From: Larus michahellis
Taxonomy: Eukaryota; Chordata; Aves; Charadriiformes; Laridae
NCBI RefSeq assembly: GCF_964199755.1
Contig: NC_133900.1
Coordinates: 78,166,727-78,230,726, forward strand
DNA: 64,000 bases
Reading direction: 5' to 3'
In this document: positions 1 through 13,357 of the stretch, piece after piece
Layout of the letters: each line of letters starts with the position of its first letter
Numbering within the stretch: the first letter of the stretch is position 1
The notes under the pieces: generated by a model
The model's input: the letters and a program-made list of their open reading frames with translations, nothing else
What the model was told of the DNA's origin: nothing
The model's database searches: none
Program-made: the position numbers and the translations under genes

Positions 1-3000
1 GGTCTCATGTGCAGATATTCGTGGCTGGTTTATGCATCTTCTTGAGTACTTGTACAAATAGTATTATATTCCCTGGTTTTGAAAAGATATATGTTTTACT
101 GACATCCTGAGAACAAACTGCAGCAACCGCCTTTGTTTTTAGGCACAGTAGCAAAAAGCATTAATCTGTTGCGGTTTTTTTTCTGATCACTAGTGAGATG
201 AATTTGTATGGATGCTGAATAAAGTTGGTTTAGAGTTTATGACTGATTTCAGGATGTTGCTGGGGAAAGTGGGAAGGAAAGAAGTAGATTCTGAGTATTA
301 GGGCATGATAACCATTCATTTGGATACATTTGAGAGTCTTCCTGAAAGGAACATTTCCCAGTCTTTAAGATTTGATTTTTATTAAAAGTATTCATTTGAT
401 AATATTTATGTTTGAAGAAATAGCATTTAAATATTATTGTTGTTGTACTTTAATATATTTATTTGTTGTTTTCCTACATGGATAAACTGTGGGTTGTATT
501 AGTAGCCCTCAGACTACACAAGTTTTATTTTCTGCTGTTTTCCAATTCCTGAATTTCCTACTGTTTTCAAATGCTGAGTTTTCTCCAGTCTTTAAATCTG
601 GAATGTCTTTCTTCTTAGTTGTTTCTCAACTTCATCAATTAAAAAAATATTCCTAAATTTTCATGATCAAAAGTATTTAACAGAATAGTTTCAGAACTTT
701 TATGACCCAAATAATCTTGAAAAGAGTTAATTAATAGCCTAATAGAAATAGAAATATTGACGTCCATCAACACAGAAGCCAGGGCTACTCTAACAATAAG
801 GTAGAACAGTACACTCCTTTTGGCACCTGAGCTCAGAGTTAGATTTTTTCTAATGCACTTTCCTGAAAGCTAATGAAGTCGTTCTGTGTCAGTCATGTTC
901 AGACATGAAAGGGATTCAAAGCACAGCATTTGCAACTTTCAGTTTAGGTTTCACAGGGCAATAAAACAGTTTGCTAATATAGAACAATTGTTAAACTTGC
1001 CTGATTATCTGAGGAGAGGGAGGACTCCAACAGCAGACAGTAAACTGGCAGCTGGTTAGCATTACCAAAATGAGTAATGAAGTACCACTGACATCTGGAT
1101 GGGTTCTAGGCAGGCTCTGATGTATCAAGACGATTCCTCTGTTTTAAGGAGTGATCCTTTCAGTGTCATTGACCTGATGATAAAATGCATCTTCACTTAA
1201 GCTGTGAAGTGTGTTATGAAAACACAGAACTACAGTAACTGCTAAAAAGAGTTAAACAAGGAAATGAATCATAAATAAAATTTCCTCTCTTGCCACATCC
1301 AAGACAAGTATTGGCATGATGAGGTAATGCAGTAAACATCACAGCAAAGTGACAGAAAGTCACGTTTAGCCCCTCTAAGTGCTTTGAGCTTGTGTCACAG
1401 CTAATAAAATCTTCCATATACACAGTAACTTTTGCTGCCATTATTTATCAAGACCATAGAATTGCTTTCAAGTAGCAAATTAATTGCTTTATAGATTTCC
1501 AGTAATAGATATGACATAGTTTTCAGTCTGGCTCAGTGATATAGAAATAAAATTATAGAACATGACCTTACATAAGAATATCTTCCTGTATTTCGCAGTA
1601 AGAGCTTAAAAACACACTGATGCCACATATTTCTGGTCTATTTTGTTAAACATAGCAGCATTTTTGGTGTGTTACCTTTGAATGCATTTGAAACAGCATT
1701 TGATGAGTTAAAAAGAAGTTAAAACCAGTTGTGTGGAATAGTTCCAAAACCTTGTGCTATATTATTACAAGCATCACTTTAATATTCAAGAAGGGGAATG
1801 TAGTTGGGTACTTAAGAACAGAATACCTGGCAGCAAAGTATCACTATTCTCTTCTTGCTGATAAAATATAGGGAAGTGTAATTACTGCTTAACACGCTGA
1901 AAAACCATTGGTGTGTGTCTAAGGCCAAAGTTAATCAGCTGTCCGGAAATCGCTCAGGAAAAAAAAGAGGATTCCCTAGTTATCACAGAGGCAGAATGAC
2001 ATTTTTATTCCAAGTGTCTGAGACAGAAAGTGAACTTGCTTGCTTTTTGTACTGCCGTGCCACCCATGAATACCAGGGTGCTCTCCCGAAAACCCTTTCC
2101 ACCACCAAGCCAATAACTGCGATGCAAATAAGAATTCCTTCAGAGAAATGATTTTGGGAACAAATGGAAGAGATTGTCAGACTAGTTCAAGCAATTTCAG
2201 GCAAGTCTCCCTGGGGAAAGTTAACATGTCTTAAACTTACTCTGAGTTTCTACCCTGCATAGTCTCCATGCAAAACAAAGTCAGTCACGAACAACAACCA
2301 TATGAGAGACCAGCTGTTCAAAATTAGTTTCACACTGTTAGTAGGAAGGGACTAAACAAGTGGCTGCGTAAGTTTTCTAATTATTCAAAAGGCCTTCATT
2401 ATACTTCACTCATCACTTTGCAGAAGATAAAGCAGAAAAAGGCAATGGTAGGCTTTTGTATGTCGTAAGAGTTACTTAGTTGGGAAAAATAAATTACTGA
2501 GCAGATTCCATTGACACTGAAGGCTTACAACCTCTGCTGGTCTAAAGGAACAAGAACATTTAAATCTGTAGGTTTATATACAAAATGTCTTTTTCATATG
2601 TAAAGGATTTTAAAGTTAGATGAGCTTTTTGTATCTTTCACTGTTTATTCTTTAATGACACATATAATTCAATTAAATATGAACTTTTATTGTAAAGTTC
2701 TCCATTTTGCCAGCAGATTTTTCAGCCAATTTTACACATAAATATTTATAAGTTCAGAAATTAACTGTAGGCATTAAATGCATACATTTTATCACATTTT
2801 TATGATTATTTATCAGTAATTGCAGATTTCATTCATTGTCAGCTTGTTGTTCTTCACCTCTTACTGACTGTTGTTTTGTAGGGGAAGACCTACAGCAATA
2901 TAAACTATCAAGTTAAACAAACCTTCCACCTCTTAGATTGACAGACATAGCTGTGCTAATCTTTTTAAACTTCACACCAATAAGAAACAAATTCTGTTTT

Positions 3001-3971
3001 ATCCTATTCAGCCAAAACAACAAAGCAAGGGGGGTTTTCCTACAGATTTAGTGTAAAAGTTCCCAGATGACGAACACAAAAGCCTAGATATCAAACAGGA
3101 TGAAAATGCTGATGTTCAACACCTGCACTGCGTGAGGGCCAAGAAGTAAGCTAAAGCCTTTGCTAACCAACACACCTGCTTGATAGTGCAGTTTTTAACC
3201 CTTTCCTCTTCCTTCTCAAATTCCTTACTTAACATAGGAGAGGATTCTAATAGAATAATGCAATCAAAAGAAATGTTACAGCACAGTTTTAAAATGGAGA
3301 CAACATTCTGTCTTCTTGTCAAAATGTATCAAGTGACTATTTTATTTGTATTAAAAGGCTATCTAAATTGACAGATTTTTTAATAATACTGGAAGGGATT
3401 ATTCATGGATACAAAATTATGGAAAAAAAATTATACAGGTTGTGTGGAACTGAAATATTCCACCACCGAAACATTCCGCCACCGAAATGTTTGTGCCGTC
3501 ATGTTATTATATCTGACCGTCTGAGCAGATGTATGCTGCCAAAAAAAAATCATGAGTGGTCTAATCTTTCTCTCTGCTTTTCAGAGGCTGCAGTGATCTG
3601 GTTAAAGGCCATCCAGCCAAAGCTGAGCCCGGGTATCTACCGGGTCTTCTTTTGCAGTCCACAAGCACTGAGTATTCATGCTGAAGTGCAGGGGGCTCAT
3701 GTGTAATGTCAAAAATGCATGAACAGGGGACCATGTTACGGCAGTTTTTACACTCCAGCATTTTTCAATCCTTCAAAAAGAAGAATAATTGGCAATTTTT
3801 TCTTCTGTCATAATTAATACTAAAAATGAGAGTCACATTATTAGGCCCTCAGTTACTTTTAACATAATCCACTCAGGCTAACTGCCATCGTAGATAAAAG
3901 CAGTTTGCCTAACTGTGAAAGCTTGTGCAACTGTGAGCTAATGCATAATTTTGAGTTGATGTTGCCTTCTG

Positions 3972-4012
3972 CTTCCTTCCTTCCTTCCTTCTGTTGCCTT
4001 CCTTCCTTCCTT
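3972..4012. repeat. Interrupted CTTC microsatellite
   Basis: Two blocks of repeated CTTC units are separated by a short CTGTTG interruption. This is a plain pyrimidine microsatellite in intergenic DNA. Confidence 0.85.
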
Positions 4013-7000
4013 GTAGAAACCGTCTTCTACTGTCTTCCATTACTGCTTGGAAAGTTCTAAATAAATTCAAACCCCATAATCATATAACGGAATAACATGA
4101 GATATTGAATTCGTGAGATATTTCTGCTTCATACAGCAGAAAGCAGAGCTGAGGTGGAAATGGTGGACTCGATTCAGTACAGCTATAGCTATGTAAACTA
4201 TGCATTTTCCCCACATCTCGGCTGTACCAGGGTATGATCACACCAATGAAGCAGCAGTAGGAGCTGTGATTTTGTTGGAAGGATGTGCAGAAGTTGTTCA
4301 TGTTTAAAAATAGGTCATCCCATCTAATGCCAGGAACTCCACTGGGTTTGAATGTGAGGCTTATTTGAATTTTTTTTCATGTTTGCCTCCATATGAGGAA
4401 AAAAATCTACAGAAATACTCAGCAAGAGCTCTTAAACTTTTATTCATTCATGTGACACTTCAGTTACTTGAAGAGCTGGCTGTCATTTAAAGTAATCTAT
4501 TTTTCAAGCCTGGACCACAGAGGGGAGAAAATTAAGCAATGAATAGCTTGACAATCACTTGTCATCACTTGATATGGCTCAAGAAGCAACTCATAGAAAG
4601 TCATAAATACAGAGGGTTTCTTAATAGCAATTTGAGAAAGGCTGGCTGCTCCAGAAAAGAAGCCATATGAATGAAGAGCAGAGGATGATGGATTTCATTA
4701 GGATCTCTGAATAAGGCTTTAAGAATATTCAAAAGTGATAAGGAAACTGAGGCTGGACACCCATGTGGTTGTTTGTTACTACATGATCTGGATTTGTATA
4801 TTCCTGTCTAGTTACAGTAAAACAGGGAGGATTTTTAGACACATTGCAAAATCATTGTTAGCCAACTTCAACTTCGTGTCACTTCTCCATCAAATCAGAG
4901 TGTGCACAATGTTGGGGATCTGGAAGAAGGATCCCATTAGGTTACATTAGCTAAAGGAGCTACAATACAAGATCTTCCTCCTTTGCAAGGGTAGCAGAGC
5001 AAAACCACCTACTTAAAAAACTTGCCGGTGTGGTCAAGGAACTAAATGTTCAGAGTTAAAGCTCACCCAAGGGTAACTACAGAGCAGTCTGGGACATCGG
5101 GACTCAGAGCAGGAATCCTAGTTGGAGTCCCCCCAAAAGGGATGAGTTTACCAGTGCAGTAGCAGTCAAACTAATATCAAGCAAAACATGGGCAAATGGA
5201 GGAGTTTAAAAAATCTGGAGATACTGATATTAAGATGGTTAGTTCACCTCTCCTTTCTTCCTGAGTGTATTTGGGTTACTTGATAGAAACTCCTGGAATG
5301 TTTTCAACAGCGATAAAGCAAAAGTTATTTTCATGCTCCAAGATCTCAAAGGCAAGGACACAATTGCAGTGTTTATTACCTGACCAAAGATGTTTCAAGT
5401 TTTGGTATGCTTCCCAAGAATGTTCTTTTCTCCCTTGCAAAACAAAATCATATCCGCAAAAGTTTGACAATATTTGTGTGGAAACAAAGAAATGGCAAAC
5501 AAAATTTCGTTTGATTTGCCACCTCCTTTAGCCCATCCATTTAACCTCCATTTGAACTTTCGCAGTAGTTAAAATGGAGATTGATGCTCTAAACAGAGCT
5601 AAAAAGTGCTGACAGTGTTGGAATAAAGGTTTGAACACACTAATAGGTTTTAGTGTCTGAAACTTTTGATAATCTGGCCCTGAGTGTCATGGGTCTCTCT
5701 GAGTGGATTCCATCTGTCCCATAAAGTTATGTACTGAAACCTAACACAGCCCTTTGATCTTCCCCGTGTGAAGATCCTCGTGTTCCGTAAAATCAACAAG
5801 ATGCTCTCACTCACTGAAAAGCCAGATCTCGGACTTGCTGATTGGCGAGACCATACTACTTGTTAGTGAATGTGCCTCTTCCCCTTTGGTTTATGTCAAG
5901 TTTCATTGGCAGGATGATGCCAACACAACTGGTGAAAATCAAAGTCCTTATTTTACAACGTAGCCCACAATTTGGCCATGTTAGTATAGTATCGACTGAG
6001 ACTGGAAAATAAATATTAATGGTTATACTCTGCAGTAAAATACACTGTAGTGAATGCTGGTTGTCTTTGCTGCAATGTTCTAGCATCTATAGGTGTTCTT
6101 CATGATGGAGCTTGTTACATAAACATGAGGACTAATAGGGTTGCTTCAGATTAGCATTGCTGTAGTAGGAAGTGGGCTGAGAGTAGGGTGATTTTTTTTT
6201 ACCTGAGTACCTATTTAGAAATAAAACTCAGTGGATTTTTAGGTTTTGCTAGCAAGGCTGAAAGCCTACTTTCCATCTGTGTGGTTACACAAAACACTTG
6301 TGCTCAGACCTTCAGCTATTCTGATACACCTGCAAAGTAGCCCAGAGGTGCAGGCTCTCTCCACACCAAGCACACAGCACCCAGCACCGCGCGGAGCAGA
6401 CTTCGCACCGTCTTTCCTTGCCGAGACACTCAGCCCTACACCCGGTGCTGCCACCAAGCTGCTTAGGAGCTCTGTGAGACCCTCAGCATCACCAGTACAG
6501 GGGAAATCCAAACAGGGTTGAATCCCAGCTGGCCTCCAGCAGTCCCAGAAAATGAAGTACTGTGAGCCCACAGGGCATCCCTTCATCCTGCCTCAGCATC
6601 CACCCAGCAGCGCTGCACTGTCTGAGTAGTTTCACGCAGACAGGCGTAGGGCAGGATTTTCCCCTAGTGACTTATCAAGCTCATTCAAGACCTTCACTGC
6701 ATAGCTGCAAACAGAGCCCAGGTGCCTCTACTCCACCTACTTTCATCCCCAAAACTCATTTAGGTCCTTATGTGCACTAGTGGGTGAAAACAAACTCTGT
6801 CATGGTATACACTGTGTAGGATTATCTGACATCCAGAAAAAAACTGCTATGACATGTGAAACGCAGCTTTATTTCATTTAATTTTTTCGTCATGTCTTCA
6901 GAGGAAACCTTATTCACTGTATTCATTTAGTTCACAGTTTTATTTAAATATCTGAAGACAAGCTTTTTTCCAGCTGCTTACCATATCATCAGCTAATTGC

Positions 7001-9656
7001 ATTATTAGTATGATTCTATTCATGAATAAATGTTCTATTTTCATGTTATTATAAAGGCCATTAACATTGAAGTTGTATCCTGTATTATACCATCTACTTC
7101 CAAAAACAGATGACAAAACTAAATGTTTGCATGTAATTTACAGTTGTCTCATTAGATGGCAGTGTAACATTCAAAACAAAGTTTTATTCTTTTATATGTA
7201 TGTATTTCATATTCACCAAGAAAAGCAGTTGATTTTATGTGATAAATCTGATCTTTTTTCTAAAGAAAAATTTGCTTTTACATTTTGGAATGTTCAAATC
7301 TAACATCTGGAAGTGTATCTTAAAATTAAATGCTAAGTGTTGATAACTGATTCAAGATATTATTCTTCTTGCCAAGAAGTTATAACTTTTAATAAACTTT
7401 TTTTACTGTCATCTTTAACTCCTAGGCTTTAGTCAAGAAATTTGTGTTGCAGAAATCAATGTGTTGAGAGGAATGTGATGGGTTTCAACAATCTTTATAT
7501 CTTTTTCATCCTTAGGCCAGCTGAGAATCAACGCAGCTCCAGATAGAAGTTCAGAACGACTTTAATATGTTGTCCCCAGTAGAAAGAGCCTTTACAATGC
7601 CAGGGATCATTAGAGAAGTATGTCTCTTGTATCAGATACCTATGCTGCCTATTTCCTACATTAAAATCTGATTTGTTCTGCTCATAGTGCGTAGATTTCC
7701 TATCTTAATTTTCAGAAAATCTTATTTTTCTAGAACTGAAAGCATAGCTGAGCAATTATTTTCTTTCCAAATTCCTCTATACTCCTTTTCACCCATACCT
7801 ATATATTTATCAAGGGGGAAGAAGCAGCATTAAAATAGAAAAAGAACTTCTGCATTAAGGGACACTAGGTTTAAGAAAGATAACATTAAAGTAGTTGGTA
7901 TGACCAGTAGTGAAGTAAATCAAACATGTTCAAAATATCTAGTTAAGCTTCATATTCTTCTGTATTTACAATTTTAGGTTTATCGATGCAGCCATTCCTG
8001 GAATGGGTTTGCAGGGCTGGCCAATGGTAACTTGCTGGTTCTGAAGAAGAATCTTGTCTTGAAATTCAAACACTTAATAGTTCTCACACTAATAAAAAGC
8101 ACGAGACCTCTGCCCTAGACTACAACTTATTATTTACAACTTATTTCCAGCATTGTAGGATGCACTCCTTGGCCTTGAAAGCTTCATGCATGACAATTCA
8201 TAATACTGAAGAAGACCGAGACAGTTTCCCTTGAACACATTGGTTTATTTTGAATTGGTGAAAAAAAAGAATTATCCTGATATTATGAAAGCCAGACCTC
8301 CATTATTGTCTACTGAGTAACACTGTTTTGTATGGAAAAAAAAGTTATTAAATCTAAGAGCCATTTGCAAAGAGGTGCAGAAAGGTGCTGGTCTTGTCTA
8401 GTGACCAGCAAATTGAAACGGCATATGAAATTCAGTCTAAAAAAGATCACATGGAAAAAGCTATCTTATACAATAGTGGACTCTGAACTAGCTATTAAGA
8501 CTCAGGAAAAAAGAGCTGAGTGTTAGAAGTACGCTAATTCTTCTCCAGCATTTCTTTATTGCCAACTGCTCTGATAACAGCAGAACTTGTTTCAGGGAAA
8601 AAATAATTTCTAGTTACAAAATGGGATTTACATCTCTCCCCCTTTACAATACGCATGCCGCCAACAAGGTTACTGATGTACTGTTTCTTTTGATTGTACT
8701 TTCCAAGGTTACGGAGCTAGTACTGCAGGTGCCTGATAAGAGACAGCACCCTCCTTAACGTGGTGCTGTCCTTCAACGCACAGAAGTCTCAGGCAGTGTG
8801 CTAAAGTGGACTGCTTTTATCTCCCGATATTCCTTGAGGGATTCCTATTTTTCAAATGTCTGATGTGACAAGCATTTTAAGAATCCCTGGTTCTTTAAAA
8901 TTCTGTCTCTTCTTCTGGAAAGGCATGCTATCAAAGTGCCATGTCCTTTGCTGGCATTTACCCTGAAAGCTAGGGAAGCATTTCTGTGAAAGGGGAGAAT
9001 TCTGAGGGTACAGAGTTACGGCGGATGTTTTGCAAAGCCCTGCTTTAGGCTAGTTGTTATTTTTGCAGCCTATCAGAGCTGATTGGATTTTCCCGTCTGT
9101 GTGAAATTAGCATGTTTTCTTTTTTTTGTCTTTTGATTTCCAGTGCTGTACACCAGTATAAGCATATCACAGATTTGGCCACAAGTTTGTGCCTCTGATA
9201 GAAATGTCTCTTTGGTGCCCTGTCTTAGTTTTTGCTATATTTACATAGCATGATTTTTTTCTCCCCTATTTTTCTTTTCAAACTTCGTTAAAAATGGATA
9301 CTCTTAGTTTAGTTTTCTGTTTCACTTTAGTGGTGAGTTACTCAGTTCCAGGAAATTGGAAAGCTGCACACCGATGTTAACATTGGGCCCTTGGGAGTAG
9401 GAAGACTACGCATAATGTGATGAGATGACATACATCTACTAAAAATAGAAGGAAAGAATACAGGCAAAAGAAGAAAATAGTTATCTTAGCAATGATAATA
9501 TACAGAAAAAATATTGTTTTCCAATCTTTTCCACATTTTCCCATCTGCATGGCTTGCAACTGTTTTTTTTCGATGATAGCTTTAATTTAGTAAGAACAAA
9601 AATAACTTTTAAACTGAGGTCTATAAAAATTAAATCCAGGAAGATGACGATGATGA

Positions 9657-9682
9657 TTGTTGTTGTTGTTGTTGTTGTTGTT
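9657..9682. repeat. TTG trinucleotide repeat
   Basis: About 8.7 uninterrupted copies of TTG. The repeat opens frames on both strands (runs of Val on plus, Thr/Ile on minus), which explains the apparent ORFs here. It is not a gene. Confidence 0.9.
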
Positions 9683-10476
9683 ATTATAGCAAAAAAAATA
9701 TTGCAGATCACGTTTTATGAGTTCATTAAGATTCATCATAGGTGGCTAGGGTTCCCAGCGAAGCTGAAACGCTCACTAGTGGCTGTGCAGTATGTGTCCT
9801 ATCATGCCTTCATGTTGAAATACCCTCTGGCAAAAGTTTTCTTCTCATCGGACACAATCAGATATTAACTCAAATTTTCAACATAACATTCTCACATTTG
9901 CTTTTACTAATGTATTAATGTTTCAAATTTAAAAAATCATTTCTTGGAACGTAATCTTTTTTTTAATATTAGAAAAACATTAATGTGCTACAGAGACATC
10001 AAAAGGGGTTTAGGAAATTTTAAGTGTAAATTGTAGACATGAAAAACTATAAAGGTGAATATGAGCCTGTAACTCAATATTAATGTTTAATCTATGAGTG
10101 AATGTGTTAGGCCAGGACAGAATATATAGCCCAAAGTCTTTAGATTTTTGTAGCATGGGTCATTGGTGACAAAAAAAATGTTATTATCCAATTAGTTTGA
10201 TCAACATTCCCTATCAAATACATTCACGATCCCCATACAGTTTGTGCTTCCCATACAATTTGTAGAGCGTGAGAAAAACAGCGCTATGCTTGCCAGTAAT
10301 CACCCTTGTTTGGCTATTTAGCTGGCAAATAAAATACAGGGATATGAAAACCTGTACCACAAGAGGCCTCAGCTGCCGTAGTTCAGAGAAAATGGAAAGT
10401 GGTGTGTAATTCTGATGAATGTTTTTAAAAGAAAAAAAAAAGTTCATCTGCCTTTTAAGGATAGACAGCCCATGAG

Positions 10477-10524
10477 ATTTGCATCAGACCAGGCAGTTTC
10501 TGATCCTGCTTCCCAGCTATATAA
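10477..10524 (+). promoter_or_regulatory. Octamer plus TATA promoter-like pair
   Basis: A perfect octamer ATTTGCAT (10477-10484) lies 33 bp upstream of TATATAA (10518-10524). The sequence then becomes GC-richer with CpGs (10540-10720). This order and spacing resemble octamer/TATA promoters such as those of immunoglobulin V and histone H2B genes. No recognisable coding sequence follows, so a non-coding transcript or a chance pairing are both possible. Confidence 0.3.
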
Positions 10525-10695
10525 CCAAGGGCTAAATGCTAGCGAAGCGGTTTGATCTCAGACTGCCGTCGCCTCCCCTCCCTGCACACACGCATCCAGC
10601 ACACGCTTGTGCTCAGGCACTCGTCTGCGCTTCCTTCCTCCTTCACCGGCCTCAGCTGCATCTCTCCGCGCAGCAACACACTGCTGTTAGCGCAG

Positions 10696-10737
10696 CAGGC
10701 TAAGGTAGCCACGCTGCAGGCTAAGGTAGCCACACTG
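10696..10737. repeat. 21-bp tandem duplication
   Basis: Two adjacent 21-bp copies begin CAGGCTAAGGTAGCCAC and differ at one base. They lie just upstream of the 28-bp minisatellite and downstream of the octamer/TATA pair. Confidence 0.9.
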
Positions 10738-10793
10738 GGTGAGGGATTTGGCATGTCTCAGGAGGCAAGGCAACGATTGAGACCATGATGGGT

Positions 10794-10933
10794 TTGGGAG
10801 ACCATGGTGGGCACCATGGAGTTGGGAGACCATGGTGGGCACCATGGGGTTGGGAGACCGAGTTGGGCACCATAGAGTTGGGAGACCATGGTGGGCACCA
10901 TGAGGTTGGGAGACCATGGTGGGCATGATTGCC
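10794..10933. repeat. 28-bp minisatellite, five units
   Basis: Five complete 28-bp units start with TTGGGAGACC at 10794, 10822, 10850, 10878 and 10906, followed by a partial sixth. The inner units carry CCATGGTG-GG-CACCATGG, an 8-bp inverted repeat with a 2-bp loop. The third unit has lost it. The repeat opens frames on both strands with His/Gly/Pro-rich translations. I read these as repeat artefacts. Confidence 0.93.
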
Positions 10934-13323
10934 TTGGGAGCAGTAAGAGATGCCTCTGTGGAAAAGCAGTTCAAAATCTGGAGTTGCCTCTGACAGCAAA
11001 CACCAATCAATACAAGCATCTGTGGCATAGTCTTCCTCAGGAAAGTCCGTCTCCCTCCAATGAAACAGGAGATATTGATTGATAAAGGAGTTCAGTTTCT
11101 AAAAATGTGAGGGTAATTGGGAAGACTTGATTTCTGCATTGAGCTGAAAGTGCCTTGTGAAGGGAAGACAGGAGGCTATGCATATAGAAGAAGAACTGAT
11201 GACCGATAGATCAATTTTGCAGGGAATCAACTGTGTGGAGAGCATAGTTTGTGCAAATAACCAGGGACATTATTCAGAATATGGGAATTATTCAGCATAT
11301 GTTAACCCCATCCTTCCATTCTCAGTGCTTTGGACCACTGTCTAATTCTGTCTCAGGAAAGAGAAGCAGAAATGTTAGCCAATTATGATTTGATTAGCCG
11401 AGTATTCCCATAGATTTCCAACAGACTTAAAAGAGCTTAATTTCCTGCTAAGCTGTATACATCTACTTTCTGGTAGCGTGAAAAATAAATGTTACGCCTC
11501 ATAAGTCAGTAGAAAAAATACATTAATTTTAATATCATTACACAGTTATGAATTTTATATAGAAAGGCAAAACACCAGCCAATTTTCTTCTCTTTTTTTT
11601 CAGCTATGTGAAGGAAAACCTGAACAAAAATAATGAAGTTCAAATAAACCCAAAGATCAAAAATACATATCTTTTGATTACTTTTACTTTACTATCAGAT
11701 CTCTTCTGCTGATTTGAATAGGTTACCTAGGAGAAACAATGTATAAAAGTCTGTCTTTAGATCTCTGATAGGAAATCCCCACTGCAGCAATAAATATTAT
11801 ATCTATGGCAGGCAATTGGCAAGCTACCTTGATCATGATAGTCCCTGGCTGACAATCACACAAAAGTGAGACCAGAAAGTATATCTTAAATGTTTCAGCA
11901 CTTGGATTTTCCTAACTACTCCTTTCAAGTTCTTTATGAACAACTTGTATATAGATCAAAACATGCTAATTTCATCATTGCTGGCCAGCATCATAAAAGA
12001 ATCGTATGAAAACATATGGGCACACTCACCAACTTTTTAAGCAACCAAATCTTTCATAGAACTATTGAAGTTTCTTCATGAGATAAAAGAGTTTTGCTGT
12101 TTTGAAACAATAGCACCTCTTTTTTTAATATGAAAACATAAGAGAGTGCTCTGTGTCATTCATCATCTGTCACCTTTTCATTTAAAACACTGTCAAGGGG
12201 CTGACTAAATATGTAAAGGTAGCAAGGGCTAGTACACTGCACTGCTAAGATAGGTGTGGGTTTTGACCCTGAATGCACTGCCTAATTCCCCAAAGCAACA
12301 AGAAAAAAATATCAAAAAAACCATGCACAATACCTGATTATGAGATGTACCTTATTTTTGCTCTCTTGCAACAGTCTTTGAAGGAGCACTGATGAGCTGT
12401 GAGTGATCTGTTCTGATCTCTGCAAGAGATGCTCGGGGATAGGAAATACGTCCTGAAGAGTGACCTAAAGAAGGTGAGGGGAGGTAAGAACATTCAGAAA
12501 ATACAGACTGACCATGTGACAAAATTTTAGCAGAGCATGGCACAGGGCAAACTCTAGTAATAACCTAGATTTAAATGAATTGAGCTTTTCAAGGTCCATA
12601 TGCCACAAAGAAAACCTACAGAAACATCTACATATGCCTTATTGCAGTTATTTGCCTAGCACCATCATCAGAAGGGAGAACACTTTACATAGTTAAGATT
12701 AGCAGACACATTCCTAGATAAAAGAATTTACCTCCTCATTACGGTGAACTTGAGGAGTTAACTGAGGTTATAAGCCACAAAACCACAACCACTACATAAA
12801 TGCGGGTATCCTGGACCCAATTTTTAGTAATAAATCAAATGCAATGATGCTTGAATACAGCCATGAGACATTTCTAGTTGCATGAGACAATTTCATACTG
12901 CACCTTACAGCATTCAGCAATCACAAAGAACAGAACTCACCTCAGGAGACTTTATGATTTTGGAATAGATACCCATGGCACCGTGACCGAAAAGAGAAAG
13001 TGTGAGTGACCAGGTACTAGGCCATGCAGGGTTTAGGGTTCGGCAGTTTCTAGTTTATACATAAAGACAATAGCATAGAATTATTAGCATTTGCTGACCA
13101 TTTGGTGACTGTTAAGTACTGGATTCCAGCTCACTAAGGAAAGTTAGAACAAAGCAATCTGCTCACAGCAAAAATCTACTGACTGTTTATTCAAAGAGAA
13201 ATAAGACTGTAGGAAGAATAGGAATTCTTTTGGAGTAGCTGGAAACAGAGCAATAAGAAAAAAAACGGGCGTCCAGATCCCTACACTAAATCATAGAGTG
13301 TAAGTAAAATGGGGTTTTGTACC

Positions 13324-13357
13324 AAAAAAAAAAAAAAAAGAAAAAAAAAGGAAAAAA
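13324..13357. repeat. A-rich tract
   Basis: A 16-base A run is followed by further A blocks broken by single G residues. This is low-complexity sequence with no attached element recognised. Confidence 0.85.

Larger units (their letters stand above)
1..10470. other. Intergenic, AT-rich, no gene recognised
   Basis: This is AT-rich DNA downstream of the FGF20 3' end. Open frames are short and scattered on both strands, none resembles a known family, and none has convincing coding character. A GC-richer patch at about 6330-6780 and a patch at 3580-3710 preceded by a pyrimidine tract and AG are open over 90-110 codons, but I recognise neither. Short simple repeats are listed separately. No CR1 tail or LTR end was seen here. 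Confidence 0.7.

Noticed and set aside
9481-9868. Open frames with runs of Val or Thr/Ile
   Set aside because: Produced by the TTG microsatellite at 9657-9682.
10687-11028. His/Gly/Pro-rich repeat proteins of 92-113 codons
   Set aside because: They are translations of the 28-bp minisatellite. 28 is not a multiple of three, so the frame rotates with each unit, and no conserved protein is implied.
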